Assembly: GCA_016214695.1 (NCBI GenBank) | Contig: JACRNY010000007.1 | Coordinates: 1 to 64,000 of the forward strand | Length of the DNA: 64,000 nt | Direction of reading: 5' to 3' | Source of the DNA: Nitrosomonadales bacterium | GTDB lineage: Bacteria > Pseudomonadota > Gammaproteobacteria > Burkholderiales > Gallionellaceae | In this document: one piece after another, positions 21,266-30,862 of the stretch | How positions within the stretch are numbered: the first letter of the stretch is position 1 | Layout of the letters: every line of letters begins with the position of its first letter | The notes under the pieces: model-generated | The model's input: only the letters and a program-made list of their open reading frames with translations | Told to the model about the DNA's origin: nothing | Databases searched by the model: none | Translations under genes and position numbers: made by a program

Positions 21266-21348
21266 GTAGGGTGGGCACGTTTTTGTGCCCACGCGGTTGC
21301 AGCAAATGATTCCGTAACGCGTGGGCACAAAGAACGTGCCCACCCTAC
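21266..21348. repeat. Palindromic repeat, family A copy 1 (nifU-nifS)
   Basis: The ends GTAGGGTGGGCACG and CGTGCCCACCCTAC are exact reverse complements, with a second inner pair (GTGCCCACGCG / CGCGTGGGCAC), so the transcript would fold into a long hairpin. Related copies lie at 49757-49835 and 54703-54838. No open reading frame of note is inside. Confidence 0.9.
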
Positions 21349-21368
21349 GCCAGATTAAGGAGCAGAAA

Positions 21369-22568
21369 ATGGAAGGCATCTATTTCGACAACAACGCAAC
21401 CACACGGGTGGATGAGGCCGTGGTGGAAGCCATGCTGCCGTATTTCACCGAGCAGTTCGGTAACCCCTCGTCGATGCACAGCTTCGGCAACAAGGTCGGC
21501 CTCGCCATCAAGAAGGCACGCATGCAGGTGCAGGAGCTGCTCGGCGCGGAACACGACTCCGAGATCATCTTCACCTCCTGCGGCACCGAGTCGGATTCCA
21601 CCGCGATCCTTTCCGCACTGAAGGCGCAGCCCGAGCGCAAGGAGATCATCACCACCACCGTCGAGCATCCGGCCATCCTCACGCTGTGCGCGTATCTGGA
21701 AAAAGAAGGCTACAAGGTGCATTACCTCAAGGTGGATAGCAAAGGCCGCCTCGACCTGGACGAATACAGGAAGCTGCTGACCGACCAGGTCGCGGTCGTG
21801 TCGGTGATGTGGGCGAACAACGAGACCGGTACCTTCTTCCCGGTGGTGGAGATGGCCGAGCTGGCCAATGCCGCCGGTGCCATGTTCCACACCGATGCAG
21901 TACAAGCGGTGGGCAAGGTGCCGCTGAATCTCAAAGATACCAAGATCGACATGCTCTCCGTGTCCGGTCACAAACTGCATGCGCCCAAGGGCATCGGCGT
22001 CCTGTACCTGAAACGCGGTACACGCTTCCGTCCGCTGCTGCGCGGCGGTCATCAGGAACGCGGGCGTCGTGCCGGTACCGAGAACACCACCTCCATCGTC
22101 GGTCTCGGCAAGGCCGCCGAGATGGCGCTGGAAGCGATGACCTTCGAGAACACCGAAGTCGCGCGTCTGCGCGACAAACTGGAAGCCGCCATCCTCGCCA
22201 AGGTGCCGCGCTCCTTCGTCACCGGCAACCCGGACAACCGCCTGCCCAACACCAGCAACATCGCGTTCGAGTTTATCGAGGGCGAAGCCATTCTGCTGCT
22301 GCTCAACAAGTTCGGCATCGCTGCATCGAGCGGCTCCGCCTGCACCTCCGGTTCGCTGGAGCCGTCGCACGTGATGCGCGCGATGGGTATCCCCTACACC
22401 GCCGCGCACGGCACGGTGCGCTTCTCGCTGTCGCGTTACAGCACAGAGGCTGAAGTGGACCGCGTCATCGCCGTGGTGCCGGAGATCATCGCGCAACTGC
22501 GCAAACTGTCGCCGTACTGGGAAGGCGACGGCCCGAAAGAGGAGGCGTTCGCGCCTACTTATGCATGA
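21369..22568 (+). CDS. nifS: NifS cysteine desulfurase
   Basis: Protein of 399 residues, the PLP enzyme that takes sulfur from cysteine for NifU. The PLP lysine is in SVSGHKLHAPKGIG and the catalytic cysteine in SSGSACTSGSLEPSH; substrate-site residues in NNETGTFFP and FHTDAVQAVGK are also present. The ATG at 21369 follows TAAGGAGCAGAAA. The repeat upstream separates it from nifU but the operon arrangement is otherwise intact. Confidence 0.97.
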   Translation: MEGIYFDNNATTRVDEAVVEAMLPYFTEQFGNPSSMHSFGNKVGLAIKKARMQVQELLGAEHDSEIIFTSCGTESDSTAILSALKAQPERKEIITTTVEHPAILTLCAYLEKEGYKVHYLKVDSKGRLDLDEYRKLLTDQVAVVSVMWANNETGTFFPVVEMAELANAAGAMFHTDAVQAVGKVPLNLKDTKIDMLSVSGHKLHAPKGIGVLYLKRGTRFRPLLRGGHQERGRRAGTENTTSIVGLGKAAEMALEAMTFENTEVARLRDKLEAAILAKVPRSFVTGNPDNRLPNTSNIAFEFIEGEAILLLLNKFGIAASSGSACTSGSLEPSHVMRAMGIPYTAAHGTVRFSLSRYSTEAEVDRVIAVVPEIIAQLRKLSPYWEGDGPKEEAFAPTYA

Positions 22569-22573
22569 AAAGC

Positions 22574-22743
22574 AAAACCATTTTTGCCACAGAGAACACA
22601 GAGGTCACAGAGATAGTCATGCAGGATTTGACAGTGATCTCTGCGATTGTGAAGGAGTAACAACCATGAGCTTCGGAGCGCATACAGAACGATACATGCC
22701 AAACATCTCTGTGCCCTCTGTGTGCTCTGTGGCTAATGGGTTT
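22574..22743. repeat. Palindromic repeat, family B copy 1 (nifS-nifV)
   Basis: The arms GCCACAGAGAACACAGAG and CTCTGTGTGCTCTGTGGC are nearly perfect inverted repeats bracketing about 100 bases of unique sequence, with AAACCATT-like and AATGGGTTT-like outer ends. Related copies are at 38575-38713 and 53251-53393. Confidence 0.9.
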
Positions 22744-22755
22744 AAGGATTAAAAA

Positions 22756-23901
22756 ATGTCCCGCACCATCATCATCGACGACACCACCCTGCGCGACGGC
22801 GAACAGACCGCCGGGGTGGCGTTCACGCTGGAGGAGAAACTGGACATCGCGTGCCAACTCGACGCGCTCGGCGTGCCGGAACTGGAAGTCGGCATCCCGG
22901 CGATGGGCGAGGAAGAGCGCGACAGCATCAACGCCGTCGCCGCACTCGGCCTGAATGCGAAATTGATCGCCTGGTGCCGCATGTGCAAGGCAGACATCCT
23001 CGCGGCGGAGCTGGTCGATGTGCACATGCTCGACATCTCGATACCGGTCTCGGATATCCATATCAGGAAAAAACTGGGCAAGGACCGCGACTGGGTATTG
23101 GAGACCATCTACGATCTGGTGCCCTTCGCCAGCGAACAGGGCATGGGCGTCATCGTCGGCTGCGAGGATGCCTCGCGTGCCGATCCCGAATTCATGCTGC
23201 AGATCGCCGAGGCCGCGCAGGCTGCCGGCGCGCAGCGCATCCGTTACGCCGACACGCTGGGCGTGATGGAACCGTTCGGCGTGCACAAGGCCATCTCGGC
23301 ATTGCGCGCGGCCTGCGACCTCGAGATCGAGATGCACGCGCACGACGACCTCGGCCTTGCCACCGCCAACAGCCTCGCTGCCGCGCTGGCCGGGGCGACG
23401 CACATCAACACCACGGTGAACGGTCTGGGCGAACGCGCGGGCAATGCGCCGCTGGAAGAAGTCGCGCTCGGCCTGAAGAAACTCTACGGCATGGAGACCG
23501 GCATCGACCTCAGCCATTTCACCGACCTGTCGAAACTGGTCGCCGCCGCTTCGGGCCGTCCGGTGCACTGGCAGAAGAGCGTGGTGGGCGAGGGTGTGTT
23601 CACGCACGAGGCGGGCATCCATGTCGACGGCCTGCTCAAGGATCCGGACACCTATCAGGGCTTCGACCCCATCGAAGTTGGTCGCCAGCACAAGCTCGTG
23701 GTCGGCAAGCATTCCGGCGCGCACGGCATCATCGCCGCTTACGCCACCATGGGTCTCAACCTGAGCCAGGCCGAAGCGCGTGCCTTGCTGCCCGACATCC
23801 GCAGCTTTGCCGAACGCGCCAAGCGTTCGCCCGCCGATCAGGAACTGCTGTTCCTTTATCAACGCTACATCGGGCGCACCCAGCCCGGTGCGGCGCACTA
23901 G
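22756..23901 (+). CDS. nifV: NifV homocitrate synthase
   Basis: Protein of 381 residues of the isopropylmalate/homocitrate synthase TIM-barrel family. [14 protein letters not shown] carries the catalytic Arg-Asp pair, and [17 protein letters not shown] carries the metal-binding histidines. Homocitrate is the organic ligand of FeMo-cofactor. The gene lies between nifS and cysE. AAGGA lies a few bases upstream of the ATG. Confidence 0.95.
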   Translation: MSRTIIIDDTTLRDGEQTAGVAFTLEEKLDIACQLDALGVPELEVGIPAMGEEERDSINAVAALGLNAKLIAWCRMCKADILAAELVDVHMLDISIPVSDIHIRKKLGKDRDWVLETIYDLVPFASEQGMGVIVGCEDASRADPEFMLQIAEAAQAAGAQRIRYADTLGVMEPFGVHKAISALRAACDLEIEMHAHDDLGLATANSLAAALAGATHINTTVNGLGERAGNAPLEEVALGLKKLYGMETGIDLSHFTDLSKLVAAASGRPVHWQKSVVGEGVFTHEAGIHVDGLLKDPDTYQGFDPIEVGRQHKLVVGKHSGAHGIIAAYATMGLNLSQAEARALLPDIRSFAERAKRSPADQELLFLYQRYIGRTQPGAAH

Positions 23902-23947
23902 GAGCTTTAACAATCATGATACTCAATGATTCAGCCGTGATGATTAG

Positions 23948-24055
23948 CTCCCTTCCCCCGCAAGCGGGGGAAGGGCTGGGGATGAGGGGTGTTCGGCCTA
24001 TGCGACATGTGGCTGTGGCTCACCGACCCTCACCCCAACCCCTCTCCCGCCAAAC
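23948..24055. repeat. Palindromic repeat, family C copy 1 (nifV-cysE)
   Basis: The arm CTCCCTTCCCCCGCAAGCGG with GGGCTGGGGATGAGGGG is mirrored by ACCCTCACCCCAACCCCTCT plus CCCGC. Family C has the general form of a CCCGC-GCGGG hairpin flanked by (G)AGGG(N)TGGGG(N)GAGGGG, and occurs seven times in this window as full pairs or single arms. Confidence 0.9.
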
Positions 24056-24088
24056 AGGAATGCGTGTTGAAAATGTTGGGAGATCGTC

Positions 24089-24871
24089 ATGGAAGACGTG
24101 ATGACTGCCGAAGCCGTGATCAGCAAGCCGGTGCAACCCGGACTGTTGCGCCTGCTGCGCGAAGACGTGAGCTGCGTGTTCCAGCGCGACCCCGCCGCGC
24201 GCTCGCGCTTCGAAGTGCTCACCACCTATCCCGGCGTGCACGCCATCCTGATGCAGCGCATCGCGCACCGGCTGTGGAAGTTCGGCCTGCGCTTTCCGGC
24301 ACGCTTCCTGTCGTGGTTCGCGCGCTTTGTCACCAATATCGACATCCATCCCGGTGCCACCATCGGCCGCCGCTTCTTCATCGATCACGGTGCGGGCGTG
24401 GTGATCGGCGAGACCGCCGAGATCGGCGACGACGTGACGCTGTATCACGGCGTCACCCTGGGCGGTACCACCTGGAACAAGGGCAAGCGCCACCCCACGC
24501 TGGGCGACGGCGTGGTGGTCGGTGCGGGTGCGAAGATACTCGGTGCGATCACGCTGGGGGCGCAGGTGCGCGTCGGCGCCAACTCGGTGGTGGTGAAGGA
24601 CGTGCCCGCACACCGCACCGTGGTCGGCATCCCCGCCAAGGTCGTGCTGCGTACCGAAGAGGCGGGCGCGGACAACATCTATGGCATCAACCTCGACCAT
24701 CACCTGATCCCCGACCCGGTCGGCCGCGCCATCGCCTGCCTGATGGAGCGCATCGAAGTGCTGGAAGGACAGCTGCGCAAACAGGGCGAGCCGGTGGACG
24801 GGCAATGCCGCAGTTGCGAGGCGGATGATCTGTGCGGCACCGAAGTGGCGCGCGTCATCAGGAAGGAGTGA
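24089..24871 (+). CDS. cysE: Serine O-acetyltransferase in the nif operon
   Basis: Protein of 260 residues. A helical N-terminal part is followed by left-handed beta-helix hexapeptide repeats ([54 protein letters not shown]) that form the acetyl-CoA and serine sites. It makes O-acetylserine, the cysteine precursor, and in a nif operon should support the extra cysteine demand of NifS. The C-terminal tail carries [10 protein letters not shown], a cysteine-rich end. An ATG at 24101 is an alternative start. Confidence 0.92.
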   Translation: MEDVMTAEAVISKPVQPGLLRLLREDVSCVFQRDPAARSRFEVLTTYPGVHAILMQRIAHRLWKFGLRFPARFLSWFARFVTNIDIHPGATIGRRFFIDHGAGVVIGETAEIGDDVTLYHGVTLGGTTWNKGKRHPTLGDGVVVGAGAKILGAITLGAQVRVGANSVVVKDVPAHRTVVGIPAKVVLRTEEAGADNIYGINLDHHLIPDPVGRAIACLMERIEVLEGQLRKQGEPVDGQCRSCEADDLCGTEVARVIRKE

Positions 24872-24874
24872 AGC

Positions 24875-25393
24875 ATGGACCTGCTCGATTTTGAAAACGC
24901 TGAACTGTATTTCGACGAACCGCTGGCGCAGGATGTCGCGCGCCTGCTCATGGCGGCGGCGGACAAGTACGGCAGCGAAGAGTCCGAGAGCCTGCTGTTG
25001 CGCGCCAGCCTGATGGCGCCGCAGCACCTGATGGTGCTGGTCGCGCTGTACCGTTATTACTTCTACCAGCACCGTCTCGAAGACGCGTTGCTGGTGGCCG
25101 AGAGCACGCTGGCCGTGGTCGGGCGGCGGCTGGATTTCCCCGAGACCTGGGTGTATCTGCGCGAGGCCAATGTCGGCGCTGGCGTGATGCGCTCGATGGG
25201 GCTGGTGCGTTTCTATCTGATGGTGCTCAAGGCGGCAGGCTATATCAACCTGCGCCTGGGCCATCAGCAGACCGGACAGGCGATGCTGGAAAAACTGGTG
25301 GAACTGGACAGCCACGACCGCATGGGCGGCAAGGCGCTGCTGGAAGTTTTGCACCAGGCGATGAACGAAGACGATTTGCAAAGGAGAGCATGA
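24875..25393 (+). CDS. TPR-like protein of the nif operon, function unknown
   Basis: Protein of 172 residues, predicted all alpha-helical. The segment SLMAPQHLMVLVALYRYYFY with HRLEDALLVAES following it resembles a tetratricopeptide repeat, and a second weaker helical pair follows (INLRLGHQQTGQAMLEKLVE). The acidic N-terminus (MDLLDFENAELYFDEP) is distinctive. It starts three bases after cysE and overlaps nifW by four, so it must be expressed with nitrogenase genes. Azotobacter has an unnamed ORF at this position. A role as a binding or chaperone module is inferred only. Confidence 0.75.
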   Translation: MDLLDFENAELYFDEPLAQDVARLLMAAADKYGSEESESLLLRASLMAPQHLMVLVALYRYYFYQHRLEDALLVAESTLAVVGRRLDFPETWVYLREANVGAGVMRSMGLVRFYLMVLKAAGYINLRLGHQQTGQAMLEKLVELDSHDRMGGKALLEVLHQAMNEDDLQRRA

Positions 25394-25725
25394 TGGACGA
25401 ACTGACTTTGGACGAGGCGATGGAAGAGCTGGTCTCCGCCGAGGATTTTTTGAACTACTTCGGCATCGAATACGACGCCTCGGTGGTGCAGGTGAACCGT
25501 CTGCATATCCTGCAGCGTTTCCATAACTATCTGGCCAAGGCGACCTTGTCGGAAGACGAGGCAGGGCGGCGCGTGGTCTACACCACGCTGCTGACGCAGG
25601 CGTACCAGGATTTTGTGAAATCCGACGCGCTCACCGAAAAGGTGTTCAAGGTGTTCCATATGCACGAACCGCAGGTGAAGTTCGTGCCGATCAGTTCGAT
25701 CACGGTGAACAAGGCGGGGGCGTGA
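25390..25725 (+). CDS. nifW: NifW nitrogenase-protective protein
   Basis: Protein of 111 residues with the NifW pattern: EELVSAEDFLNYFGIEYD at the N-terminus, VNRLHILQRFHNYL in the middle and HEPQVKFVPISSI near the end. NifW associates with the MoFe protein and aids its maturation or oxygen protection. The start overlaps the TPR-like gene (ATGATG with its TGA). Confidence 0.95.
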   Translation: MMDELTLDEAMEELVSAEDFLNYFGIEYDASVVQVNRLHILQRFHNYLAKATLSEDEAGRRVVYTTLLTQAYQDFVKSDALTEKVFKVFHMHEPQVKFVPISSITVNKAGA

Positions 25726-25735
25726 TGACGTTTTA

Positions 25736-25851
25736 CTCCCTTCTCCCGTAGGCGGGAGAAGGGCTGGGGATGAGGGGCCGTGCGTGCCGGATAGTTTGAA
25801 TACGACTCAACAACCCTCACCCTAACCCTCTCCCGCCTGCGGGAGAGGGGA
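25736..25851. repeat. Palindromic repeat, family C copy 2 (nifW-nifZ)
   Basis: The left arm CTCCCTTCTCCCGTAGGCGG plus GAGAAGGGCTGGGGATGAGG is mirrored by CCCTCACCCTAACCCTCTCC plus CGCCTGCGGGAGAGGGG, giving a long foldable hairpin pair. It sits immediately before the nifZ leader. Confidence 0.9.
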
Positions 25852-25872
25852 CTGGAAACAGGAGTTTCACAA

Positions 25873-25911
25873 ATGAATACGCGCAACACTGAAAAATCAA
25901 ATGCTGCCTAA
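25873..25911 (+). CDS. 12-codon leader ORF overlapping the nifZ start
   Basis: ATG at 25873 follows a good AGGAG site and encodes MNTRNTEKSNAA before TAA at 25909-25911. nifZ starts at 25901 inside this frame and has no Shine-Dalgarno sequence of its own (AAAAATCAA precedes its ATG). Translation of nifZ may therefore depend on ribosomes that end on this leader. Confidence 0.5.
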   Translation: MNTRNTEKSNAA

Positions 25912-26368
25912 ATACGAATTCGGCGACGAAGTCCGCATCATTCGCAACGTGCGCAATGACGGCACCTATCCGGGCATGCCCATCGGGGAATTGCTCATCC
26001 GGCGCGGTAGCACCGGCTTCGTCATCAACGTCGGTACCTTCCTGCAGGACCAGTTGATCTACACCGTCAACTTCCTCGACCAGGACAAGATCGTCGGTTT
26101 CCGCGAAGAAGAACTCATCAGCATCAACGAACCCTGGGTGCCCAGCAAGTTCGAGAGCCGCGAGAAGGTGCGCAGCAAGGTCACGCTGGCCGTGCGCGGC
26201 GAAGTGCGCGCTGCTCCCGGCACGGAAGGCGAAGTGTTGAAGGTGCTGCGCGACGAATCGGGCGGCGTGCAGTATCAGGTCATCTTCCACGACCATGTGC
26301 TGCAGGTGCCGGAGTCGGCGCTGGAGGCGGTGCATGTCTACAACGACGGGGAGAAGGCCCATGCCTGA
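25901..26368 (+). CDS. nifZ: NifZ, nitrogenase P-cluster maturation protein
   Basis: Protein of 155 residues. The NifZ core is MLPKYEFGDEVRIIRNVRND with PGMPIGELLIRRGSTGFVI, followed by DKIVGFREEELI; a second related beta-rich half follows (SREKVRSKVTLAVRGEVRAA). NifZ takes part in forming the second P-cluster of the MoFe protein. It overlaps nifM by eight bases and the upstream leader ORF by eleven. Confidence 0.93.
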   Translation: MLPKYEFGDEVRIIRNVRNDGTYPGMPIGELLIRRGSTGFVINVGTFLQDQLIYTVNFLDQDKIVGFREEELISINEPWVPSKFESREKVRSKVTLAVRGEVRAAPGTEGEVLKVLRDESGGVQYQVIFHDHVLQVPESALEAVHVYNDGEKAHA

Positions 26369-27230
26369 AGTGATCGACAGCGGTGTCGCCTACCTCGCGC
26401 TCAAGGCCGCGCAGAAACTCTACGGCAAGGCGCCCGCCGCCCTGCAGGTTGATGAATTCGAACGTGTGCAAACCATGGCGCAGAAGCAGTACCAGCTGGA
26501 GACGCGCGTGCTCGCCACACCCGAGGCGCGCGATGCCATGGTGCCGCCTTCCACGGTACAGGCCGCGATGCAGGAGATACGCGGGCGTTATCCGAACGAG
26601 GACGATTTCGCCGGCGACCTGGCGCAGAACGGCATGGATGAAACCAGTTTCGCTGCCGCGCTGGAACGCGAGATGAAGGTCGAAGCCATCCTGGAGAAGG
26701 TCGGCACGCGCGCCGAGAGCGTCAGCGATACCGATGTCGATCTGTACTACCAGTACCACCCCGAGCAGTTCCGCCGTCCCGAGACGCGGCTGGCGCGCCA
26801 CATCCTCATCACCATCAACGAGAGCATGGCCGAGAACACGCGCGAGGCTGCGCACCAGCGCATCAGCGAGATCGCGGCCAGACTGGCGAAGGAACCGCAG
26901 CGCTTCGAAGAGCAGGCGCTCAAGCATTCCGAATGTCCCACCGCGCTGGACGGCGGCAAACTGGGCGACCTGCCGCGCGGCAAGCTCTTTCCGCAACTGG
27001 ACAAGGCACTGTTCGAACTGGAGGCGGGCGAGGTGAGCGGGGTGCTGGAATCCGAACTCGGTTTCCATGTACTGCGTTGCGACTGCATCACAGAAGCCGG
27101 CGTGCTCGGTTTCGTCCAGGCCAAGCCGCACATCCGCAAGGTGCTGGAGCAGAAACGCAAGCGCGCCTTTCAGCAGGCCTGGGTGAAGCAGCTGGTAGAG
27201 GACAAGTCAGGACAGGCGCCTAGACCCTGA
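26361..27230 (+). CDS. nifM: NifM, peptidyl-prolyl isomerase for the Fe protein
   Basis: Protein of 289 residues. A helical N-terminal part ([19 protein letters not shown]) precedes a parvulin/PpiC-type rotamase domain ([44 protein letters not shown]). NifM is needed to mature NifH. The start at 26361 overlaps the nifZ stop. It is the last gene of the operon; its final 11 bases overlap the end of the converging chemoreceptor gene. Confidence 0.92.
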   Translation: MPEVIDSGVAYLALKAAQKLYGKAPAALQVDEFERVQTMAQKQYQLETRVLATPEARDAMVPPSTVQAAMQEIRGRYPNEDDFAGDLAQNGMDETSFAAALEREMKVEAILEKVGTRAESVSDTDVDLYYQYHPEQFRRPETRLARHILITINESMAENTREAAHQRISEIAARLAKEPQRFEEQALKHSECPTALDGGKLGDLPRGKLFPQLDKALFELEAGEVSGVLESELGFHVLRCDCITEAGVLGFVQAKPHIRKVLEQKRKRAFQQAWVKQLVEDKSGQAPRP

Positions 27231-28845
27231 AATGGCTGACGCTGTCCTTCAGCGAATGTGAAAGTTCGACCAGGACTCCCGAGCGGCGGCTGGATTCCGC
27301 CGAGGCGGCATGCGTATGCTCGATGCCCTGGGCGATCGATTCGATGCGCTGCGCGATATCGTTGCTGGCCGCAGTCTGCTCGCGCAATGCATTGACGATA
27401 TACGAGACCGCCTTGCCGACTTCCAGCGAGGACTGGTCCATCAGTTGCACGGCCTTGTGCACTTCGTCGGTCTGGCTCGCGCCATCCATGGCAAGTTCCT
27501 TGACGCGTTGCATCGCACCCACCGCGGCATCGGTGGTCTGGCCGATGCCTTCGACGATCTTGGAGATCTCCTGTGTCGATTTGGTGGTGAGCTCCGCCAG
27601 TTTGCGCACCTCGTCGGCCACCACGGCGAAGCCGCGTCCCTGTTCGCCCGCGCGCGCAGCCTCGATGGCGGCGTTGAGCGCCAGCAGGTTGGTCTGATCC
27701 GCGATGTCGCGGATGGTCTGCACGATGCTGCTCACGCTGTTCACCTTCTTCGCCAGCTCCTCCATCGTGGCCGAAGCTTCGGTCATGCGGCCGGCGACAT
27801 TCTTGATCGTGCCGGTGGTGGCGGAGACGAGGCTGAGTCCCTCGTTGGCCTGCTTCTCGGAGATCGACGAGAGTTTTCCTGCCTCGTCGGCGTTCTCCGA
27901 CATCACGTTGATGCTGACCGTCATCTCTTCCACTGCCGCCGCGATGGCGGTAACGGAGTTGCTCTGGTCTTCCGCTGATTTCGACAGACTGGCGGCGTCG
28001 CTCAGGATGCCTTCGCTCTCGCGCACAACCGATTCCGCGCTCGACACGGATTTGCCGATCAACTCATGGATCTGCGACTGCATATCCCGCAATGCGGCAA
28101 TGATGCTGGTGTTGTCGCCGGGGCGAACGGCGATCTGCTGTGTCAGGTCGCCGCTGGCGATACGCTGCAGTGTGGTGGCGGCGTAGGCCGGCTCTCCGCC
28201 CACCAGCTTGAAGATCCCGCGTGCCACGAACAAGGTGGTCACGCTGACCAGCAGGAAGCTCAGCAGGCCGACTGCGATGGAGAGATTGCGCGAGCTGTCG
28301 AGGCTGCCGACCAGTTCGATGCGGCTGCTGGCGGCGCCTTCTTCGGAGGTCTTCACCACACCCAGTAGATCATCCTTGACTGCGCGCCATGCGGGCGTTT
28401 CCTTGCTGACGAGCAGACTCATGGCCTCGCCGTTCTTCTTGTCATTGACCAGCTCAAGGATCTGGTTCTGCAGCGGCAGCCACTGTTCGATATTGTGTTT
28501 CAAGCGGCTGGTGATCTCGGCATTGCCGGGATTCTTTCCGATCATCGATGCCAGCTTGTCGGTCTCCTGGCTGAAGGATTTGCTCGCTGCGGCCAGGTTG
28601 TCGTAGGCCTTCCTGTTGGCCGGGTCGAGCAGGATGTTGCGCAGCGCCTGGCCCATCTGCAGGCCGTGGGCATAGGATGTGGTGGCCGAGCGGTTCAGGG
28701 CGATCTTCTCATCGACGAAACTGAGCAACACTGCCTTGCTTTGGTAGGCGTGCCAGACCGACGAAATGGCCAGTACCGCGATGCCCGCTGCGCCGACGAG
28801 CGCAAGCAGCCACAGACGGGATTTAAGTGAAAGTTTGCTCAACAT
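27220..28845 (-). CDS. Methyl-accepting chemotaxis protein
   Basis: Protein of 541 residues. A membrane helix (about 11-31) is followed by a periplasmic four-helix-bundle sensor domain, a second membrane helix (about 189-212), a HAMP domain and a signalling domain whose hairpin tip reads [20 protein letters not shown]. The ligand is not deducible. The end has no CheR-tethering pentapeptide. It converges on nifM with an 11-base overlap, so the two could interfere by transcription; I see no terminator between them. Confidence 0.93.
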   Translation of the reverse strand: MLSKLSLKSRLWLLALVGAAGIAVLAISSVWHAYQSKAVLLSFVDEKIALNRSATTSYAHGLQMGQALRNILLDPANRKAYDNLAAASKSFSQETDKLASMIGKNPGNAEITSRLKHNIEQWLPLQNQILELVNDKKNGEAMSLLVSKETPAWRAVKDDLLGVVKTSEEGAASSRIELVGSLDSSRNLSIAVGLLSFLLVSVTTLFVARGIFKLVGGEPAYAATTLQRIASGDLTQQIAVRPGDNTSIIAALRDMQSQIHELIGKSVSSAESVVRESEGILSDAASLSKSAEDQSNSVTAIAAAVEEMTVSINVMSENADEAGKLSSISEKQANEGLSLVSATTGTIKNVAGRMTEASATMEELAKKVNSVSSIVQTIRDIADQTNLLALNAAIEAARAGEQGRGFAVVADEVRKLAELTTKSTQEISKIVEGIGQTTDAAVGAMQRVKELAMDGASQTDEVHKAVQLMDQSSLEVGKAVSYIVNALREQTAASNDIAQRIESIAQGIEHTHAASAESSRRSGVLVELSHSLKDSVSHFRV

Positions 28846-28973
28846 GGTTGTATTCTCTTTCTTGGGATGAATGAAGAGATCGACGCCCCCGCTTCCCCGG
28901 GCTAATTATCTAGCGGCAGTTGTGGGGATTACTTTAGGCCCCGGAGGGGGGCAACGTTTCCGTGGCGTTCGCC

Positions 28974-29729
28974 TTATGCCGCCATCCAGTCCCTGACCTG
29001 CTGCGCCACCCACTCGCCATCGTCCAGCGGGATATCGTGGCCCGCCGTCGGATGCAGGCGGATGGGGCAGCCCCAGCGTTGTGCCAGCGTGAGCGAGCAT
29101 TTCGCATTCACCAGATTGTCCTGCGGGCCGGAAAGCAGCAACACCGGAACAACAGGCGGCGTTGCGGCGGCGCGGAAGGAAGCGGCGGCACGCAGCTGGC
29201 GCAGGATGTTGGTCCGGCTGACCGGACATGTGCGCGCGTACGATTCCCACTGATCGAGCAAGGTCTGGCGTTGCTGCACGGTGCGCTCCCGGTTGCTGGT
29301 GATGCGCAGCACCGACCTTTCGCGTGCCGGAATGGAGTTGAAGACAAGGAAGCGCATCAGGCCGGGATAGTTGCGCGGGCGCATGCGCTGGTAGAACGGG
29401 TTGTATGGCGCCAGGCTGGTGTTGATCAGCACCATGCGTGCGAGTTCCTGCGGATAGCGTTCGCTCCAGGCCACCGCCACCATCGCACCCAGCGATAAGG
29501 CCAGCACGTTGTAGGGCGGTCTGTATCCAAGTCGTTCCAACTGCGTGCGGCAGGACTCCGCCATCTCCGCCACGCTGTCCCGGCTGGCCTGCGCGTGCAG
29601 GCTGCCGTTGCCGGGGAAGTCCAGCGTCACCACCTTTTGTGCGCCGGTGATCTTTTGCAACTGCGCGGGGAAATCGCCCCAGTGGCGCGCTTCGCGCATC
29701 AGGCCGCGCAACAATATCCAGGTGCTCAT
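28974..29729 (-). CDS. Alpha/beta-hydrolase family protein
   Basis: Protein of 251 residues starting MSTWILLRGLMREARHWGDF. The oxyanion/HG-like region is LLRGL, the nucleophile elbow NVLALSLGAMV (Ser in xSxG), and the late catalytic histidine TAGHDIPLDDG. No signal peptide, so it should be cytoplasmic. Substrate unknown. The start overlaps the stop of the M14-type peptidase gene upstream (ATGA), so the two are coexpressed. Confidence 0.8.
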   Translation of the reverse strand: MSTWILLRGLMREARHWGDFPAQLQKITGAQKVVTLDFPGNGSLHAQASRDSVAEMAESCRTQLERLGYRPPYNVLALSLGAMVAVAWSERYPQELARMVLINTSLAPYNPFYQRMRPRNYPGLMRFLVFNSIPARERSVLRITSNRERTVQQRQTLLDQWESYARTCPVSRTNILRQLRAAASFRAAATPPVVPVLLLSGPQDNLVNAKCSLTLAQRWGCPIRLHPTAGHDIPLDDGEWVAQQVRDWMAA

Positions 29730-30736
29730 GGCCGGTACCAGCGCGCGACCGCACGCTCCTGCATACGCAGACGGGTGGGGCCTGTCGCCAGCCATTTATC
29801 GTGGCCGCTGGCGGCGCGCATCAGGAAATCCAGCCACACCGCATGCCGGCGCAGCACGCGGTGCAGGCGATGCTCGACCGAGGGATTGAACATGCCGTGA
29901 CGCGAGAACAACTGGCGCGGATTCTTCCTCACCCACAGCCAGGAACCCATCTCCAGCGTCAGCGGCAGGAAGGTCTTGCCCTTGTCCTGCCGCGCCTGCA
30001 GATAAAGATAGTCCCATACGTCGCCGTGGGTGCGGTAGTGCAGGCTCTGCGGCTCGAACAGATAACGGTTGTTGGGCCAGGTCTGGTGGAACAGCTCTTC
30101 CAGCGTGAGGATGTCGGCGAGATGGGCGATGGGTTCGCCGCTGTGCGCGTGCGGGAACCAGATGCGGTCGCGCGAACCGAAACCGGAATGGCAGTCCACC
30201 GCGATGCTGAACTGCCGCGACAGCAACTCCTCGCGCACGACACGGCACAATGCCTGGTTCTCGGTCTCCATCCCGGCGTCGGCCGAACCGCGATACCAGG
30301 GCAGCAGCGGACTGATGCGGTGCCCGCCGAGCAGGAAGGGCACCTTGCCGGTGGCATCGATGGGCGCGTTGCGCATCAGGTCGACGCCGTTCGGGTTGCT
30401 GCGCGTCGATTGCCACATGCCGCCGGGATTGATCAGCGGCATGAACACCAGCCGCACATCCTGCAGCAGGTGATGCAGGCTGTTGTCCCACTCCAGGCGC
30501 GTGAGCAGGCTGCGCAGGAAATACAGCAGCACCTGCGTGCCGATGCGTTCGAGACCGTGGATGCCGCCGAAGAATCCGATCGAGGGTAACTTTGGATCCG
30601 GGTTGCCCAATGTCAGCTGATATACCGGGAAGTCCTTGCCGTCCGCGCTGACCCGGCAGGCGACGCTGGACTGCAGATGATGCTTGCCCAGTTCGAGCAG
30701 GCGTTCGAGTTCTCTCAGTTCGGGCAGGGTGGACAT
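29726..30736 (-). CDS. M14-family zinc carboxypeptidase-like protein
   Basis: Protein of 336 residues. The zinc motif HxxE occurs in FFGGIHGLERIG (His60, Glu63), the third zinc ligand in AVDCHSGFGS, and the catalytic glutamate in PLTLEMGSW. This is the pattern of M14/AstE-type metallopeptidases. It lacks a signal peptide. An upstream in-frame ATG at 30781 would add 15 residues. It overlaps the downstream hydrolase gene by four bases; a joint role in processing a peptide or amide is possible but unproven. Confidence 0.78.
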   Translation of the reverse strand: MSTLPELRELERLLELGKHHLQSSVACRVSADGKDFPVYQLTLGNPDPKLPSIGFFGGIHGLERIGTQVLLYFLRSLLTRLEWDNSLHHLLQDVRLVFMPLINPGGMWQSTRSNPNGVDLMRNAPIDATGKVPFLLGGHRISPLLPWYRGSADAGMETENQALCRVVREELLSRQFSIAVDCHSGFGSRDRIWFPHAHSGEPIAHLADILTLEELFHQTWPNNRYLFEPQSLHYRTHGDVWDYLYLQARQDKGKTFLPLTLEMGSWLWVRKNPRQLFSRHGMFNPSVEHRLHRVLRRHAVWLDFLMRAASGHDKWLATGPTRLRMQERAVARWYRP

Positions 30737-30862
30737 GTGCGTGCGGATCGTCTGGGTTGTGCTCGACGAGGGATTCTGCACTTCTTCGGACGGCTTGTCT
30801 GTTGTAATACTTCTCCTGCGACGGGGGCGGCGTCACGGCTGCCGCGAATCCCTCACTGCGTG

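Noticed and set aside
28900-28960. A further family D or C repeat copy upstream of the hydrolase gene
   Set aside because: The CCCCGG/GGGGGG stretches are short and do not show the arm sequence of any of the five families.
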